Positions 16,668-25,655 of a DNA stretch of 64,000 bases are shown one piece after another (position 1 is the stretch's first letter; the number at the start of each line of letters is the position of its first letter). A program made the translations under genes and the position numbers. The stretch comes from a bacterium (GTDB lineage: Bacteria; Elusimicrobiota; Elusimicrobia; Elusimicrobiales; UBA9959): contig JAJZPL010000007.1 of assembly GCA_021811185.1 (NCBI GenBank), forward strand, positions 47,226 to 111,225, in the 5' to 3' direction. The notes under the pieces were generated by a model that did no database searches, was not told the origin of the DNA, and saw only the letters and a program-made list of their open reading frames with translations.

Positions 16668-17393
16668 TTATCTGCGTCCCTCGTAAAATACGCCCAGGCG
16701 GGAGGGATCTTTTGCCGAACCTAAAGGCCGCAGCAGGAACAGGAAAGCCTGCGTCAGCAGTTCCCGGGAACTGTACAGCCGGAACTTGCGCCCGGAACTG
16801 TAATGCGGCGCTTTTGTTATTATCGCAAAACCAAGGCCCCGGGCCAAGCCCCAGCCCCGGAGCGCGCGGCTGAGCGCCAGTTCCTCGCCGGCGTAAAGCC
16901 GGGGGCTGAAGCCCCCCGCCGCGTCAAAGGCTTCCCTCCGGCAGAACAGGAAAGAGCCGGGAGCGAGGCTGAAAAGCCGGCAGAGCCGGTTCACCAGGGC
17001 GGTAAGCGCGCGGCCCCAGAACGGCGGGGCCGGGGTGAAAGCGATAAGAGCGCCCCCGCCCGCCACGCGCCCTGAGCGCATCAGCCCGAGCGCTTCGCTC
17101 AGGGTTTCGGCGGAAAGCGCGGAATCCGCGTCTATAAAGAGCAGCCACTCGCCGCCGGCCGCGGCGGCGCCCCGGTTGCGCGCACGGGCTATCTGGTTAT
17201 GCGGCTCAAAAACCACCCTTGCCCCGCGCGCCGCGGCGAGGGCGCCGGTGGCGTCCGAGGAATTGTTGTCGCAGACTATAACTTCATGCTCCGCGCCGCC
17301 GCCGGCCGCGGCGAAGGCCGAGCGCACGCTGGCCAGGCAGGCGCCTATCAGCTTTTCCTCGTTAAAAGCGGGAATTACTACCGAAACTTTCAT
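16668..17393 (-). CDS. Family 2 glycosyltransferase
   Basis: A 241-residue GT-A-fold transferase (GT2). The protein begins MKVSVVIPAFNEEKLIGACL, the standard GT2 opening; VIVCDNNSSDATGALAAARG binds the nucleotide, and LLFIDADSAL carries the metal-binding DxD. The rest (FCRREAFDAAGGFSPRLYAGEEL) includes the acceptor-side ED-like motif. A hydrophobic end (LTQAFLFLLRPLG) may touch the membrane. The longer reading frame upstream is not used: a TATGAT box six bases before 17393 and a TTGAAA at the proper distance define the start. Acceptor sugar or lipid unknown. Confidence 0.88.
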   Translation of the reverse strand: MKVSVVIPAFNEEKLIGACLASVRSAFAAAGGGAEHEVIVCDNNSSDATGALAAARGARVVFEPHNQIARARNRGAAAAGGEWLLFIDADSALSAETLSEALGLMRSGRVAGGGALIAFTPAPPFWGRALTALVNRLCRLFSLAPGSFLFCRREAFDAAGGFSPRLYAGEELALSRALRGWGLARGLGFAIITKAPHYSSGRKFRLYSSRELLTQAFLFLLRPLGSAKDPSRLGVFYEGRR

Positions 17394-17399
17394 TACGGC

Positions 17400-17428
17400 A
17401 TCATATATATTAAAACAAGGCTTTTCAA
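17400..17428 (-). promoter_or_regulatory. Promoter of the GT2 gene: TTGAAA - 17 bp - TATGAT, leaderless
   Basis: On the minus strand TTGAAA (17428-17423), a 17-base spacer, TATGAT (17405-17400), six bases (gccgta), then ATG at 17393. This is the best-formed example of the leaderless arrangement, since both boxes fit the sigma-70 consensus. Confidence 0.7.
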
Positions 17429-17469
17429 TTTTGATAGGATTTATCTTATTCGCGTTATGGAACAGCTTT

Positions 17470-19413
17470 GTGAAGATCCCCATACTACTGCTAACAGGAC
17501 TTACGCTTATGGCCGTTAAAACCCAAGCCATGGACCAGGCGGCCGCCGCGCCCCGGTCCTGGACCCTTGTTAATTTCCTGCCGGACGACTTCAGCGGCGC
17601 GGCGCTGAAGAACCTGGAACCCGCCGGCTTCCCGGGCGGCGTCTATAAAGTGGCGGATTCCAGCGCGTCCGCCGCGCTCACCTCACCGGAACTTACCTCA
17701 GTTTTCCCTTTCGACGAACTGCTGCTCTCCGCTGACGCCCTTTTCCCGGGCGGCGGCGCCCTGGAGGCGGCGGCGCAGGTTAAGACCGCCGCGGGCTGGA
17801 GCCCCTGGTTCAGCTTCGGCTCCTTCGGGCCCGGCGCGCCCCAGGCCAGCGTAAAAGGCCAGCAGAACGACTTCGGCCGGATGGACGTGGACGTGCTCAA
17901 ACTTAAAGCCAAAGCCTCGGCCTTCCGCTACCGCCTCACTTTCTCCCCTTCCGGCGGCCAGCCGCAGGTACTGCGCCTGGCGGCGGCCGCTTACAGCGAT
18001 TCCTCCGCCCCGTATAACCCTGCCGAAGCCGCGGCAAGGCAGCCGGACTTCAAGCCCCTTAAGCTCGCCCTGCCGCGCTACTCCCAGATGATCCAGCAGG
18101 TGAACTATGCCGGCGACATCTGCAGCCCCGTCTCCCTGACGATGGCCTTCAACTGCCTCGGGCTAAAAGGCGGGCCGCTGGACACGGCCGCCGCGGTGCT
18201 GGACTCCGCCGAGAACATCTACGGCAACTGGTTCCTGAACACCGCCCACGCCGGCTCGCGCGGGCTCTACGCCTTCGTCGCCAGGCTGAACACGCTGGAG
18301 GAAGCCCGGGCTTTCCTGGCCGCCGGCGCGCCGGTAGTGGCCAGCGTCACCTTCGGCCCGGACGAGCTGAAGAACTCCCCGCTCAAGAAGACCAAGGGGC
18401 ATTTGCTGGTGATAACCGGCTTCGACGCCAGGGGGAACGTCATCACCAACGACCCCGCCGCTCCCGACGAAAAGACCGTGGAGCGCGTCTATGACCGCGC
18501 GCAGTTCTCCGCCGCCTGGCTAAAGAACAAGTACGGCACCTGCTATATCCTGGCCCGGAACCTTAACGCTTTCCTGGCGGTAAAAGGCAGAATGGCCGAA
18601 TTCTACGCCATGCCCCCCGCCGCTCCAGCCGAACGCGCCAAGCTTATAGAAAGCCAGCTGCTCACCAACGAGCGGGTGGAACTGCTGGAGGTGAGCGGAG
18701 CCTGGGCCAGGGCCATCGCCACGGAACAGCACCGCCAGGCCAAAGACGGCAGGACCATGGCCCCGTACGAGGGCTGGCTTCCCCTGGATTCGCTGGCCTT
18801 CAGCCTGCCGCTGGCGCCTACCGCGGTAGTCAGGACCAAGACCGCCCCCACCGCCGACGGGGACCTTTCGCTGGGAGTGAAGGTGCGCGTCATAGGCACG
18901 GCCAAAGGCGGCGCCGCGCGGATCCTGCTCGGCTACGGCCGCACGGAGCTGCTGCCGGGCAAGGACCTTAACCCGCTGCCGCAAAAAGCCGGGCCGGAAG
19001 ACCTGCGCGCCAAGATACTCGGCACCGCGCGCCTGTTCCTGGGAGACAAATATTACTGGGGCGGCCGCTCGGCCTGGGGCATAGACTGCTCGGGGCTGGT
19101 CAACCTTTCCTACCGGGCCTGGGGCCTGGACCTGCCGCGCAACGCCGACGACCAGTACGCGGCGTCCAAACGCGTCTCCCGTGAGAACCTGAAGCCCGGG
19201 GACCTTATCTTCTCTTCGGACGCGGCGAAACCGGGGAAGATCAACCACGTGATGCTCTACGCCGGGGCCGGCAGGCTCATAGAGGCCACCGGCGACAGCA
19301 ACTCGGTGCGCGAGGTTTCCTTCAAGGAAAAGTTCGGCGCGGAATTCTCCAGGATAAAACAGGGCGCCCTGGTGAACGGCAAAAAAATATTCTTCGGCAG
19401 GATCCTTAAATAA
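17470..19413 (+). CDS. Secreted double cysteine peptidase: C39-like plus NlpC/P60
   Basis: A roughly 647-residue exported protein with two putative peptidase units. A signal peptide (VKIPILLLTGLTLMAVKTQA, from a GTG start) is followed by a beta-rich domain (residues about 25-195). Next is a C39-like papain-fold domain with Cys in GDICSPVSLTMAF, His in GHLLVITGF and Asn/Asp in VITNDPAA. An SH3-like segment follows (VELLEVSGAWARAIA ... EGWLPLDS), then a C-terminal NlpC/P60 domain with Cys in WGIDCSGLVNLSY and His in INHVMLYAG. NlpC/P60 units cut D-Glu-diaminopimelate bonds in peptidoglycan. The start is uncertain; the frame is open upstream but without a signal sequence. nth starts three bases later. 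Confidence 0.82.
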   Translation: MKIPILLLTGLTLMAVKTQAMDQAAAAPRSWTLVNFLPDDFSGAALKNLEPAGFPGGVYKVADSSASAALTSPELTSVFPFDELLLSADALFPGGGALEAAAQVKTAAGWSPWFSFGSFGPGAPQASVKGQQNDFGRMDVDVLKLKAKASAFRYRLTFSPSGGQPQVLRLAAAAYSDSSAPYNPAEAAARQPDFKPLKLALPRYSQMIQQVNYAGDICSPVSLTMAFNCLGLKGGPLDTAAAVLDSAENIYGNWFLNTAHAGSRGLYAFVARLNTLEEARAFLAAGAPVVASVTFGPDELKNSPLKKTKGHLLVITGFDARGNVITNDPAAPDEKTVERVYDRAQFSAAWLKNKYGTCYILARNLNAFLAVKGRMAEFYAMPPAAPAERAKLIESQLLTNERVELLEVSGAWARAIATEQHRQAKDGRTMAPYEGWLPLDSLAFSLPLAPTAVVRTKTAPTADGDLSLGVKVRVIGTAKGGAARILLGYGRTELLPGKDLNPLPQKAGPEDLRAKILGTARLFLGDKYYWGGRSAWGIDCSGLVNLSYRAWGLDLPRNADDQYAASKRVSRENLKPGDLIFSSDAAKPGKINHVMLYAGAGRLIEATGDSNSVREVSFKEKFGAEFSRIKQGALVNGKKIFFGRILK

Positions 19414-19416
19414 ACT

Positions 19417-20058
19417 ATGCCGGGAACAAAAACTATAGCGGCCATGCTGAAACTTTTAAAGAAAGCGTACCCGGGCGCCGACTGCTCGCTGGACCACCGG
19501 AACCCTTTCGAACTGCTGGCGGCTACCATTCTTTCGGCTCAGTGCACCGACGAACGGGTGAATCTTGTAACCCCCGCCCTGTTCAAGAAATACCCCGGCC
19601 CGGCCGAAATGGCGAAAGCCCCCGTAAAGGACCTTGAACTGCTCGTGCATTCCACCGGTTTCTACAAGAACAAAGCCCTCTCCCTTAAAGAAGCGTCCGC
19701 GGCCATAACGAATAACTTCGGCGGGAAAGTGCCCAGGAGCATGGACGAGCTGCTCACGCTGCGCGGCGTGGCCAGAAAGACGGCCAACGTGGTGCTGGGC
19801 TCGGCGTACGGCATAGCGGCCGGCGTGGTGGTGGATACCCACGTAAAAAGAGTGGCATTCCGCCTGGGCCTGACCAAAGAGACCGACCCCGCCAAGATAG
19901 AGCGGGACCTTATGCGCCTTATCCCGAAAGCCGGCTGGATCTGGTTCGCGCACTCGCTGGTGCTGCACGGAAGGGCCGTCTGCGGCGCGCGCAAGCCGCT
20001 CTGCGGAGCATGCCCGCTGAACAAACTGTGCCCGAAGAACGGCGTAACCGCGCCCTGA
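19417..20058 (+). CDS. nth: Endonuclease III
   Basis: A 213-residue base-excision-repair glycosylase/AP lyase for oxidised pyrimidines. All hallmarks are seen: the helix-hairpin-helix LRGVARKTANVVLGSAYG with catalytic Lys121, catalytic Asp140 in VVVDTHVKR, and the C-terminal 4Fe-4S loop with Cys spacing C-x6-C-x2-C-x5-C (CGARKPLCGACPLNKLC). Length is normal (E. coli 211). The ATG lies three bases after the peptidase stop, so expression depends on the upstream transcript. A strong terminator follows. Confidence 0.97.
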   Translation: MPGTKTIAAMLKLLKKAYPGADCSLDHRNPFELLAATILSAQCTDERVNLVTPALFKKYPGPAEMAKAPVKDLELLVHSTGFYKNKALSLKEASAAITNNFGGKVPRSMDELLTLRGVARKTANVVLGSAYGIAAGVVVDTHVKRVAFRLGLTKETDPAKIERDLMRLIPKAGWIWFAHSLVLHGRAVCGARKPLCGACPLNKLCPKNGVTAP

Positions 20059-20077
20059 ACGGGGCTTAAGCTAAAAA

Positions 20078-20110
20078 AGAGACCCGGGTTATCCCGGGTC
20101 TCTTTTTTTA
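20078..20110 (+). terminator. Rho-independent terminator (bidirectional)
   Basis: Stem agagacccggg / cccgggtctct (20078-20088, 20093-20103), loop ttat, tail of seven T. It serves nth and the convergent GAF-PAS gene. Confidence 0.92.
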
Positions 20111-20124
20111 CGGCTGGCGGCGTT

Positions 20125-20979
20125 CTATACGTTGGTAATATCCTGGAAGATGATGCCGGCGCCGATGTTCTTGCCGTCTACTCCCTGGATGTTGATGGAA
20201 CTGTAGCCTATCACCTTGTCCTTGCCGTTGACCTTGCACATGAACTCCTCGCGCCGCACAGTCTTGTTCTGCTTCAGCACGTCGCCTATGGCGCCAACAA
20301 CTTCGGGGCAGAGCTGAAAAAGCTCCACCACCGGCTTGTTCAGGTATTCCTGCCCCACGCCGAAGATCTCGGAGGCTTTGGGATTAAAGAAGATCACCCG
20401 GCCCTCGAGGTCGGCGCCGATGAAGCCGCCGGAAAGGTTATTGATGGTGCTTTCCCCCTTGAGGTTAAGCTGTTTGATGGTAGCTTCAAGTTTATTTATA
20501 TAGACGTCGCGCGCCACCAGCGCGGCCAGCACCGCCGCGGCCTTCAGGTCGGCTTCGGTGAAGGCGCCGGTCATGGAATTTATGAACTCGGCCACCCCCA
20601 GCAGTTCGCCGTTGGCGATGGCGGGAACCGCTATAACGGTCTTGGTCTTGAACCCTGTGCCGTGGTCCACTTTTTTGGTGAACAGCGGGCTGGTCTCGGC
20701 GTCGTTCACCAGCACGGGCTTTTTGGAGTCGGCGCAGAAGCCGGCCACGCCCTGGTAGGCGAAGCTAACTCCGACCAGGTCTTCCCCCACCGGGCCGATG
20801 CTGGCGCGGAAGGTCAGGCGGTGCCTGGCCTCGTCGGCCTCGAAAAAGCTGGCGGCGTGGCAGTTCAGCAGGCCGGCGCCCTTGCGCACCAGGTAACCCC
20901 ACAGCGCGTCCTCGCCCTGGGGGCGCTCCGCGGCCAGGTCTTCCATAAATTTAACGAGCAGGTCGGCGGCGTCGTTCAT
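20125..20979 (-). CDS. GAF-PAS sensor protein without output domain
   Basis: A 284-residue soluble protein: a GAF domain (residues about 15-160; ASFFEADEARHRLTFRA, GVAGFCADSKKPVLVNDA, KTVIAVPAIANGELLGV), a short coiled coil, and a PAS domain (about 175-284; SGGFIGADLEGRVIFFNPKA, ending GAGIIFQDITNV). There is no kinase, cyclase or DNA-binding part, so it must act through a partner. Its start codon overlaps the stop of the amidase gene (ATGA), which points to co-regulation with cell-wall hydrolysis. Ligand unknown. Confidence 0.85.
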   Translation of the reverse strand: MNDAADLLVKFMEDLAAERPQGEDALWGYLVRKGAGLLNCHAASFFEADEARHRLTFRASIGPVGEDLVGVSFAYQGVAGFCADSKKPVLVNDAETSPLFTKKVDHGTGFKTKTVIAVPAIANGELLGVAEFINSMTGAFTEADLKAAAVLAALVARDVYINKLEATIKQLNLKGESTINNLSGGFIGADLEGRVIFFNPKASEIFGVGQEYLNKPVVELFQLCPEVVGAIGDVLKQNKTVRREEFMCKVNGKDKVIGYSSINIQGVDGKNIGAGIIFQDITNV

Positions 20980-22814
20980 TTTTTTCCTTTTTTAGGCTGG
21001 GGCTGTACACGGAAGAAATTAAGCACGCCTTCCGCGCCCGCCGAGGCCAGCTGCTCCTGGAAGGCAGGTGTGTTAAGCTGCTCTTCCTGGCGCGGGAGGA
21101 TCATGTAGGCGTTCTCGATCAGCGCCGCGGGCATCCACGTGGGGCGGACCACCAGGTAGTCGCCGTAACGCAGGCCCTCGTCGGGCAGCGGGATGTCCTT
21201 AAGGTAAGCGGCATGCAGCGCGGCGGCCAGCGCGCGGCTCTGGCGCTGGTAATAATAGACGGTAAAACCGCGGGGCTGGGAGAAAGGGTCCTCGCCGTCG
21301 CCGATGGCGTTATTGTGCAGGCTTATGAAGAGGTCGCCGCCGAGGTCTTTGGCTATCCTGGGCCGGTCGGCAAGTTCCACGTTCTCGTCGCCGCTGCGGG
21401 TCAGCTGCACCGCCGCGCCCAGGTCGAGCAGCTTCTTCTTAAGTTTCTGCGCGATGGCGAGGTTAAGGTTGACCTCGAAAGTTTCCATGGGCCCCACCGC
21501 CCCGTCGAGCGTGCAATGGGCCGAAGCGGGCAGAGAACTATAGCGGACGCTCTGCAGCGGCAGCCTTACGTTGTTTTCGCATTTCAGATAAGTGGAATGG
21601 CCGGGGTCCAGCACCACCGTAACCCCGGAGAGCGGGCGCGGCCACGCCAGCGCCGGCCTGGGCGCGGCCCGCAGGTCCACCTGCAGCGCCTTCGAGGCGG
21701 TGGAATAGGAAACATTATAGCCCCATAAGGCGCCGGGGCTGGTTTCAAAATCAATTTCCACGGTGTTGGAAGCGGCCTGCCTGAAGGCCACGTTCTTTAC
21801 CAGCGTGTCCGAGGAATCGTAGACCACGTAGTTGGTATGCAGGTTCGCGTAATAAAGGGTGATCCGCAGCCCGTTCTCCAGCGCCTCGGCGATGAACGGG
21901 ACTTTCTCGTACAGCGCGACGGAGGCCGAGGAGCCGGTCTCGGTCTTCCTGAGCTTTATGGAGCCGGTCTCGGTCAGAGGCGCGAACGGGTAAGGCAGGC
22001 CAGCGGCCGCCTGCACCTTGGAATCTTCGACCCAGGCCTCTACGCCCTGCGCCAGGCTGATCCTGCGCGAGCCGTTGGAGCGCCCCGTCGAGACGAGCTT
22101 AACCCCTTTGGGCAGGAACATGAAATAGCCGCCCTCGGGAGAATTCCTGAGCACCACGGTATCCGTGGAAGTCTCCAGTATGGCGGGCGTCTTAAGCACC
22201 CGCACCGTCCCCCTTGCCTTCGCCGAAGCGCCGCGGGCGAAAAGCCCGGCCTTGAAGCGCGCCGTGGGCGTGAACTCCCGCACATGCCCCGCGTCCGTTA
22301 TCCGGTAAGAGCCGTAATACCTGCCCGAACCGGCTGGAGATTCCAGCAGCGGCTCGTCCTCGGCGAGCTTGCCCAGGGAGAAAACTGCTTCCTTCCCGGG
22401 CGTGCCGGCGGCGGAGATGCGGAGGTAATCCCCGGGGAAAACTTCGGAATCGGAGATCTGCGAAGTGAGCTCCAGCCGCATAGTGCCGGTGGAAACGCGC
22501 GCGTCGGCGGCTTCCTTCACCTTGAGCTTGCGCTGGGCGGTGGCGCCGTCGTCCAGCGCGGCGTTAAAAGAGAAGTCCCCCGCCGTAACCGGGAGGTACG
22601 CTATGAACCCGCCGTTCGAATGCACCTGGACCCGCTCGCCGTTTATAGTAAGGGCCGCGGTGGACGGCACGATATTGCCGAACACGAAAGTTTTAGCTAC
22701 GGAGGGGATGACGGAGCCTTCGGGGGGATAGACGAAGTTTATCTGCCCGGCCGAAAGAGCGCACGGCGCGAGGACGACCAGGGCCGCGGAACGGAGAATA
22801 TGGTGAAAACGCAT
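20976..22814 (-). CDS. N-acetylmuramoyl-L-alanine amidase (Amidase_3) with long N-terminal region
   Basis: A 612-residue exported peptidoglycan amidase. A signal peptide (ALVVLAPCALSA) is followed by an Ig/SH3-like beta region (about 25-385) probably for wall or partner binding, with an FVYPPEGSVIPSVAKTFVFG opening. The catalytic Amidase_3 domain is at about 395-605: VVLDPGHSTY (zinc His), ETFEVNLNLAIAQKL (zinc Glu), DLFISLHNNAIGDG (zinc His) and PAALIENAYMI (catalytic Glu). It splits the bond between muramic acid and L-alanine. A ribosome-binding site (aagaagg) precedes the start. The GAF-PAS gene overlaps its stop. Confidence 0.9.
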   Translation of the reverse strand: MRFHHILRSAALVVLAPCALSAGQINFVYPPEGSVIPSVAKTFVFGNIVPSTAALTINGERVQVHSNGGFIAYLPVTAGDFSFNAALDDGATAQRKLKVKEAADARVSTGTMRLELTSQISDSEVFPGDYLRISAAGTPGKEAVFSLGKLAEDEPLLESPAGSGRYYGSYRITDAGHVREFTPTARFKAGLFARGASAKARGTVRVLKTPAILETSTDTVVLRNSPEGGYFMFLPKGVKLVSTGRSNGSRRISLAQGVEAWVEDSKVQAAAGLPYPFAPLTETGSIKLRKTETGSSASVALYEKVPFIAEALENGLRITLYYANLHTNYVVYDSSDTLVKNVAFRQAASNTVEIDFETSPGALWGYNVSYSTASKALQVDLRAAPRPALAWPRPLSGVTVVLDPGHSTYLKCENNVRLPLQSVRYSSLPASAHCTLDGAVGPMETFEVNLNLAIAQKLKKKLLDLGAAVQLTRSGDENVELADRPRIAKDLGGDLFISLHNNAIGDGEDPFSQPRGFTVYYYQRQSRALAAALHAAYLKDIPLPDEGLRYGDYLVVRPTWMPAALIENAYMILPRQEEQLNTPAFQEQLASAGAEGVLNFFRVQPQPKKGKK

Positions 22815-22899
22815 AGCAGATACCTTCTTTTGGAGTTTTAAAGAAAATGAAATATATATTTAATATCCGTCAGATACAATTATAATATATTAGACCATC

Positions 22900-24213
22900 A
22901 TGAAAAATCCGACACTACTATTGCTGGCCGCCTTCTGTCTCCCGCTCTCCGCGGCGGCCGCCGATTTCACTTCCCTGCGCCCCGGCGCCAGGGCCAACGC
23001 CCTGGGCACGGCCTTCTCCACCGTTGCCGGGGACGCCGCCGCCGTCTTCTATAACCCGGCCAACCTCACCACCCTTACCGACCTGGAAGTACGCGGCGAG
23101 ACCGGCCGGCGCCTGGCCCCGGGAGCCCCCGAGGGCGAATCTTCCCTCACCTATATCCGCCCCGTGCCCGATACCCGCAACAAGGTGGCCGGCATAGGCT
23201 ACTACGCGGTCCGCCAGAAGGGCGGCTACGACCTGGACTCCCTTACCTTCGCAACCGGCGACCGCACGGTAATGAAATATTTCCAGCAGCCGGTCTATTA
23301 CGGCTGGGCCTTCAAGCTGCTCAGCCTGCGCTACCCGGAAAAGACGCATTTCGGCCTGGGCTTCGACGCCGGCCTGCAGCTGGAGAACAACTCCGGCGTC
23401 AAGACCGCGCTGGTGCTCTCCAACGCCTACCTGGGGCTGGGGAAGGCCCTGTCCACCATAACGCTGGGGAACTCCTACCGGATCAAGAACACCGTGCTGC
23501 TGGCCGACCTGCGCGCGCGCGGCTCTTACTCGGAGATCTTCCTGGGCGCCGAACAGGACCTGTTCAACGGCCTGGTGCAGGCCCGCGCCGGCAAAGGCCT
23601 GTCCCTCGGCGGCGGCCGCTACCTCGCGCTGGGACTGGGCGTGAACACCCTGCCCTGGACCATCGACGCCACCTGGTCCATCCCCTGGGCCGGCTACAAC
23701 GAGAATTCCGGCTACTACGGCTTCAACGTGGGCTACCGCTTCGGCGCCGCCACGTTCAGCGAAAAGCTGGTGGGCGACGCGGCCCGCAAGGCGGAAGCCC
23801 TGAAGGCCCAGATCGACGACCTGCGCGTGCAGAAGGCAAACCTGGAAAGTTCCATCGCCACCGAGCGGGTCAACAAAAGCATGCTCGAGACCGACGTCAC
23901 GATGATGCAGGGCCGCATGCGCGAGATGGAGACCAATCTTAAAGACCTGCAGGTACAGGCCCTGGAGCAGCAATTCAAGAAGGAGAACCCCAAGCCCGTA
24001 AAACGTTACGTGCCTCCGCCCCCCGAGCGCTGGCCCAGGCTGCACAAGGCCGCCGCCGGCGAGACGCTGCGCTCTATCGCCTCAAAATATTACGGGAACC
24101 CGAGCCTGTGGGAACGCATCTACGAGGCGAACGAGAAGAACATCTCGAAAGGCCTGCCGGTGGAAGGCGCGGTGCTGACGATACCTGCCCCGCCCCCTTC
24201 GGGAGCCCGGTAA
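22900..24213 (+). CDS. Outer-membrane barrel protein (PorV/UPF0164-like) with coiled coil and LysM-like tail
   Basis: A 437-residue exported protein. The signal peptide ends at LSAAAA. Residues 22-285 resemble the PorV/UPF0164 type of 14-stranded barrel: DFTSLRPGARANALGTAFS with DAAAVFYNPANL is the diagnostic opening, and many alternating strands follow. Residues about 290-350 form a coiled coil (KAEALKAQIDDLRVQKANLE). The C-terminus (residues about 378-430: HKAAAGETLRSIASKYYGNP and LWERIYEANEKNI) is a LysM-like domain for peptidoglycan. The protein therefore could tie the outer membrane to the wall. TATAAT and TATATT boxes lie 8-14 bases before the start. Confidence 0.78.
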   Translation: MKNPTLLLLAAFCLPLSAAAADFTSLRPGARANALGTAFSTVAGDAAAVFYNPANLTTLTDLEVRGETGRRLAPGAPEGESSLTYIRPVPDTRNKVAGIGYYAVRQKGGYDLDSLTFATGDRTVMKYFQQPVYYGWAFKLLSLRYPEKTHFGLGFDAGLQLENNSGVKTALVLSNAYLGLGKALSTITLGNSYRIKNTVLLADLRARGSYSEIFLGAEQDLFNGLVQARAGKGLSLGGGRYLALGLGVNTLPWTIDATWSIPWAGYNENSGYYGFNVGYRFGAATFSEKLVGDAARKAEALKAQIDDLRVQKANLESSIATERVNKSMLETDVTMMQGRMREMETNLKDLQVQALEQQFKKENPKPVKRYVPPPPERWPRLHKAAAGETLRSIASKYYGNPSLWERIYEANEKNISKGLPVEGAVLTIPAPPPSGAR

Positions 24214-24217
24214 ATTT

Positions 24218-25357
24218 ATGCACAACACGGTACAGATCATCTGCGCCTCGGAAAAAGACAGGACCATCCTGCGGGGGATCTTCAAGAATCTCGGGGCGGA
24301 CGCCGTTTTTTCGCTCGACCTTAACGACGCGCTGGCCGTCTTCGAGAAGACGCGCCCGGCAGCCGTGTTCGCGGCCGACGGCGAAGAGCCGCCGGCGGAG
24401 ATCCAGCTGCGCGAGCTGAAACGCGTCGCCCCCTTCATCCCGGTGGTCCCCCTCCTGAAGCGCCGCGACGCCGAGCGGGCCGTGGGCCTGATGAAAGCCG
24501 GCGCGCTGGACTGCGCGCACGCACCGTGGACCGAAGAAGAGCTGCGCCCCCTTTACCGCAAAGCCCTGAGCCTGAGCGGCACCTCGCTGGACCTGGACAC
24601 CACCGCCCTGCGCGCGCGCCGCCGGAGCCTGGCGCTCACGCTCGCCGCTTTTTTCGCCTTCACCGGTTTCGCCGGCGGGTTCTATTACGCCTCGGTCAAG
24701 CTGGGCGTTAAACCCGCCAGCCCGGACCGCTTCGCCCTCCCCTACGCCCACCCCACCGGGCTGGTGGTACGGAAGGATTCCGTGCTGGTCAGCGACTGGT
24801 ACAGCCAGGCTCTTTACGAGCACGACATGAGGACTTTCATGATCCGGCGCGTGACCAGCCTGCCGGAAACCACGCCGGTGGCCATGGCCTCGTCTCCGGA
24901 CGCGCTCTGGCTGGCCGGGGCCGGCGGCGTTATAGAAAAGCGCCTGCCCGACGCGCGCTATACGGTGGTGTCGAAGACCGCCGCGTTCTCCCCCGCGCCC
25001 GACAGCGCCTGCTTCGACGGACTCTATTTCTGGACGGCAGACTCCCGCACCGGCGCCATCGTAAAACGCATGGCCTCGGACGCGCTGCCCGCGCTGAAGA
25101 CCTTCAAATACCCGGGGCAGAAACTTTCAGCCCTTACCTGCGACAAGCGCTTCCTGTGGGCGGCGGACCCGGGCCTGAAAGCGCTGGTCAAGATGTCACT
25201 GGACGATCCCGAACGCATAATTTCGAGGACCGAGCTGCCTGAGTACGCCTCGAAAACGCTGAACCTGACCGCGCTGGCCTCCGCCGGCGGCAGGATCTGG
25301 TTCGCCGGGGACGACAACGGCCGCGGCCTGGTCTTCAGGAAAAATGAGCCAAAATAA
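24218..25357 (+). CDS. Membrane protein with receiver-like domain inside and propeller-like domain outside
   Basis: A 379-residue protein with an unusual build. Residues 1-120 look like a response-regulator receiver (VQIICASEKDRTILRGIF ... KAGALDCAHAPWTEEELRPL), but the phospho-Asp site is replaced (AAVFAADGEEPP) so phosphorylation is doubtful. One membrane helix follows (about 140-165, LTLAAFFAFTGFAGGFYY). The rest (about 180-379) has repeating strands of the NHL/six-bladed type (PTGLVVRKDSVLVSDWY, PDALWLAGAGGVIEKRL, DKRFLWAADPGLKALVKMS). The start is four bases after the barrel gene. It could read an outside event into an inside contact; this is inference. Confidence 0.6.
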   Translation: MHNTVQIICASEKDRTILRGIFKNLGADAVFSLDLNDALAVFEKTRPAAVFAADGEEPPAEIQLRELKRVAPFIPVVPLLKRRDAERAVGLMKAGALDCAHAPWTEEELRPLYRKALSLSGTSLDLDTTALRARRRSLALTLAAFFAFTGFAGGFYYASVKLGVKPASPDRFALPYAHPTGLVVRKDSVLVSDWYSQALYEHDMRTFMIRRVTSLPETTPVAMASSPDALWLAGAGGVIEKRLPDARYTVVSKTAAFSPAPDSACFDGLYFWTADSRTGAIVKRMASDALPALKTFKYPGQKLSALTCDKRFLWAADPGLKALVKMSLDDPERIISRTELPEYASKTLNLTALASAGGRIWFAGDDNGRGLVFRKNEPK

Positions 25358-25655
25358 GGCCGAAACCTACATCCCGGCGCTGGCCAGGACCTCGCTGGAC
25401 ATGCCGCCCCTGTGGGGCAGGCTGATCTCGCTCGCCCCGGAACGGGCGGACTTCCTGAGCCACTTCGAACTGCCGTCCGGGAGGATCATCACTCTCACTT
25501 TCGAACTGGGCCGCGCCGAATTCCCCGACATCCGCGCGCGCATCAAGACCGCGCTGCGGGACTCCGACGGTTACTACAACTACGCCCTGGTCTTCCTGGA
25601 CCAGGGACAGTCCGCCCTGCTCCGGGCGGCCCTCATTGAAGCCGGCCCTAAATAA
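25344..25655 (+). CDS. Small PilZ-like protein, degenerate
   Basis: A 103-residue soluble protein overlapping the previous gene by 14 bases. The strand pattern (LISLAPERADFLSHFELPSG, RIITLTFELGRAEFPDIRAR, YYNYALVFLDQG, LLRAALIEA) follows the PilZ fold. The c-di-GMP-binding RxxxR and D/NxSxxG motifs are missing, so if it is PilZ-like it is a non-binding variant that works through protein contacts. Fold assignment is by eye and moderate at best. It is co-translated with the receiver/propeller protein. Confidence 0.5.
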   Translation: MSQNKAETYIPALARTSLDMPPLWGRLISLAPERADFLSHFELPSGRIITLTFELGRAEFPDIRARIKTALRDSDGYYNYALVFLDQGQSALLRAALIEAGPK

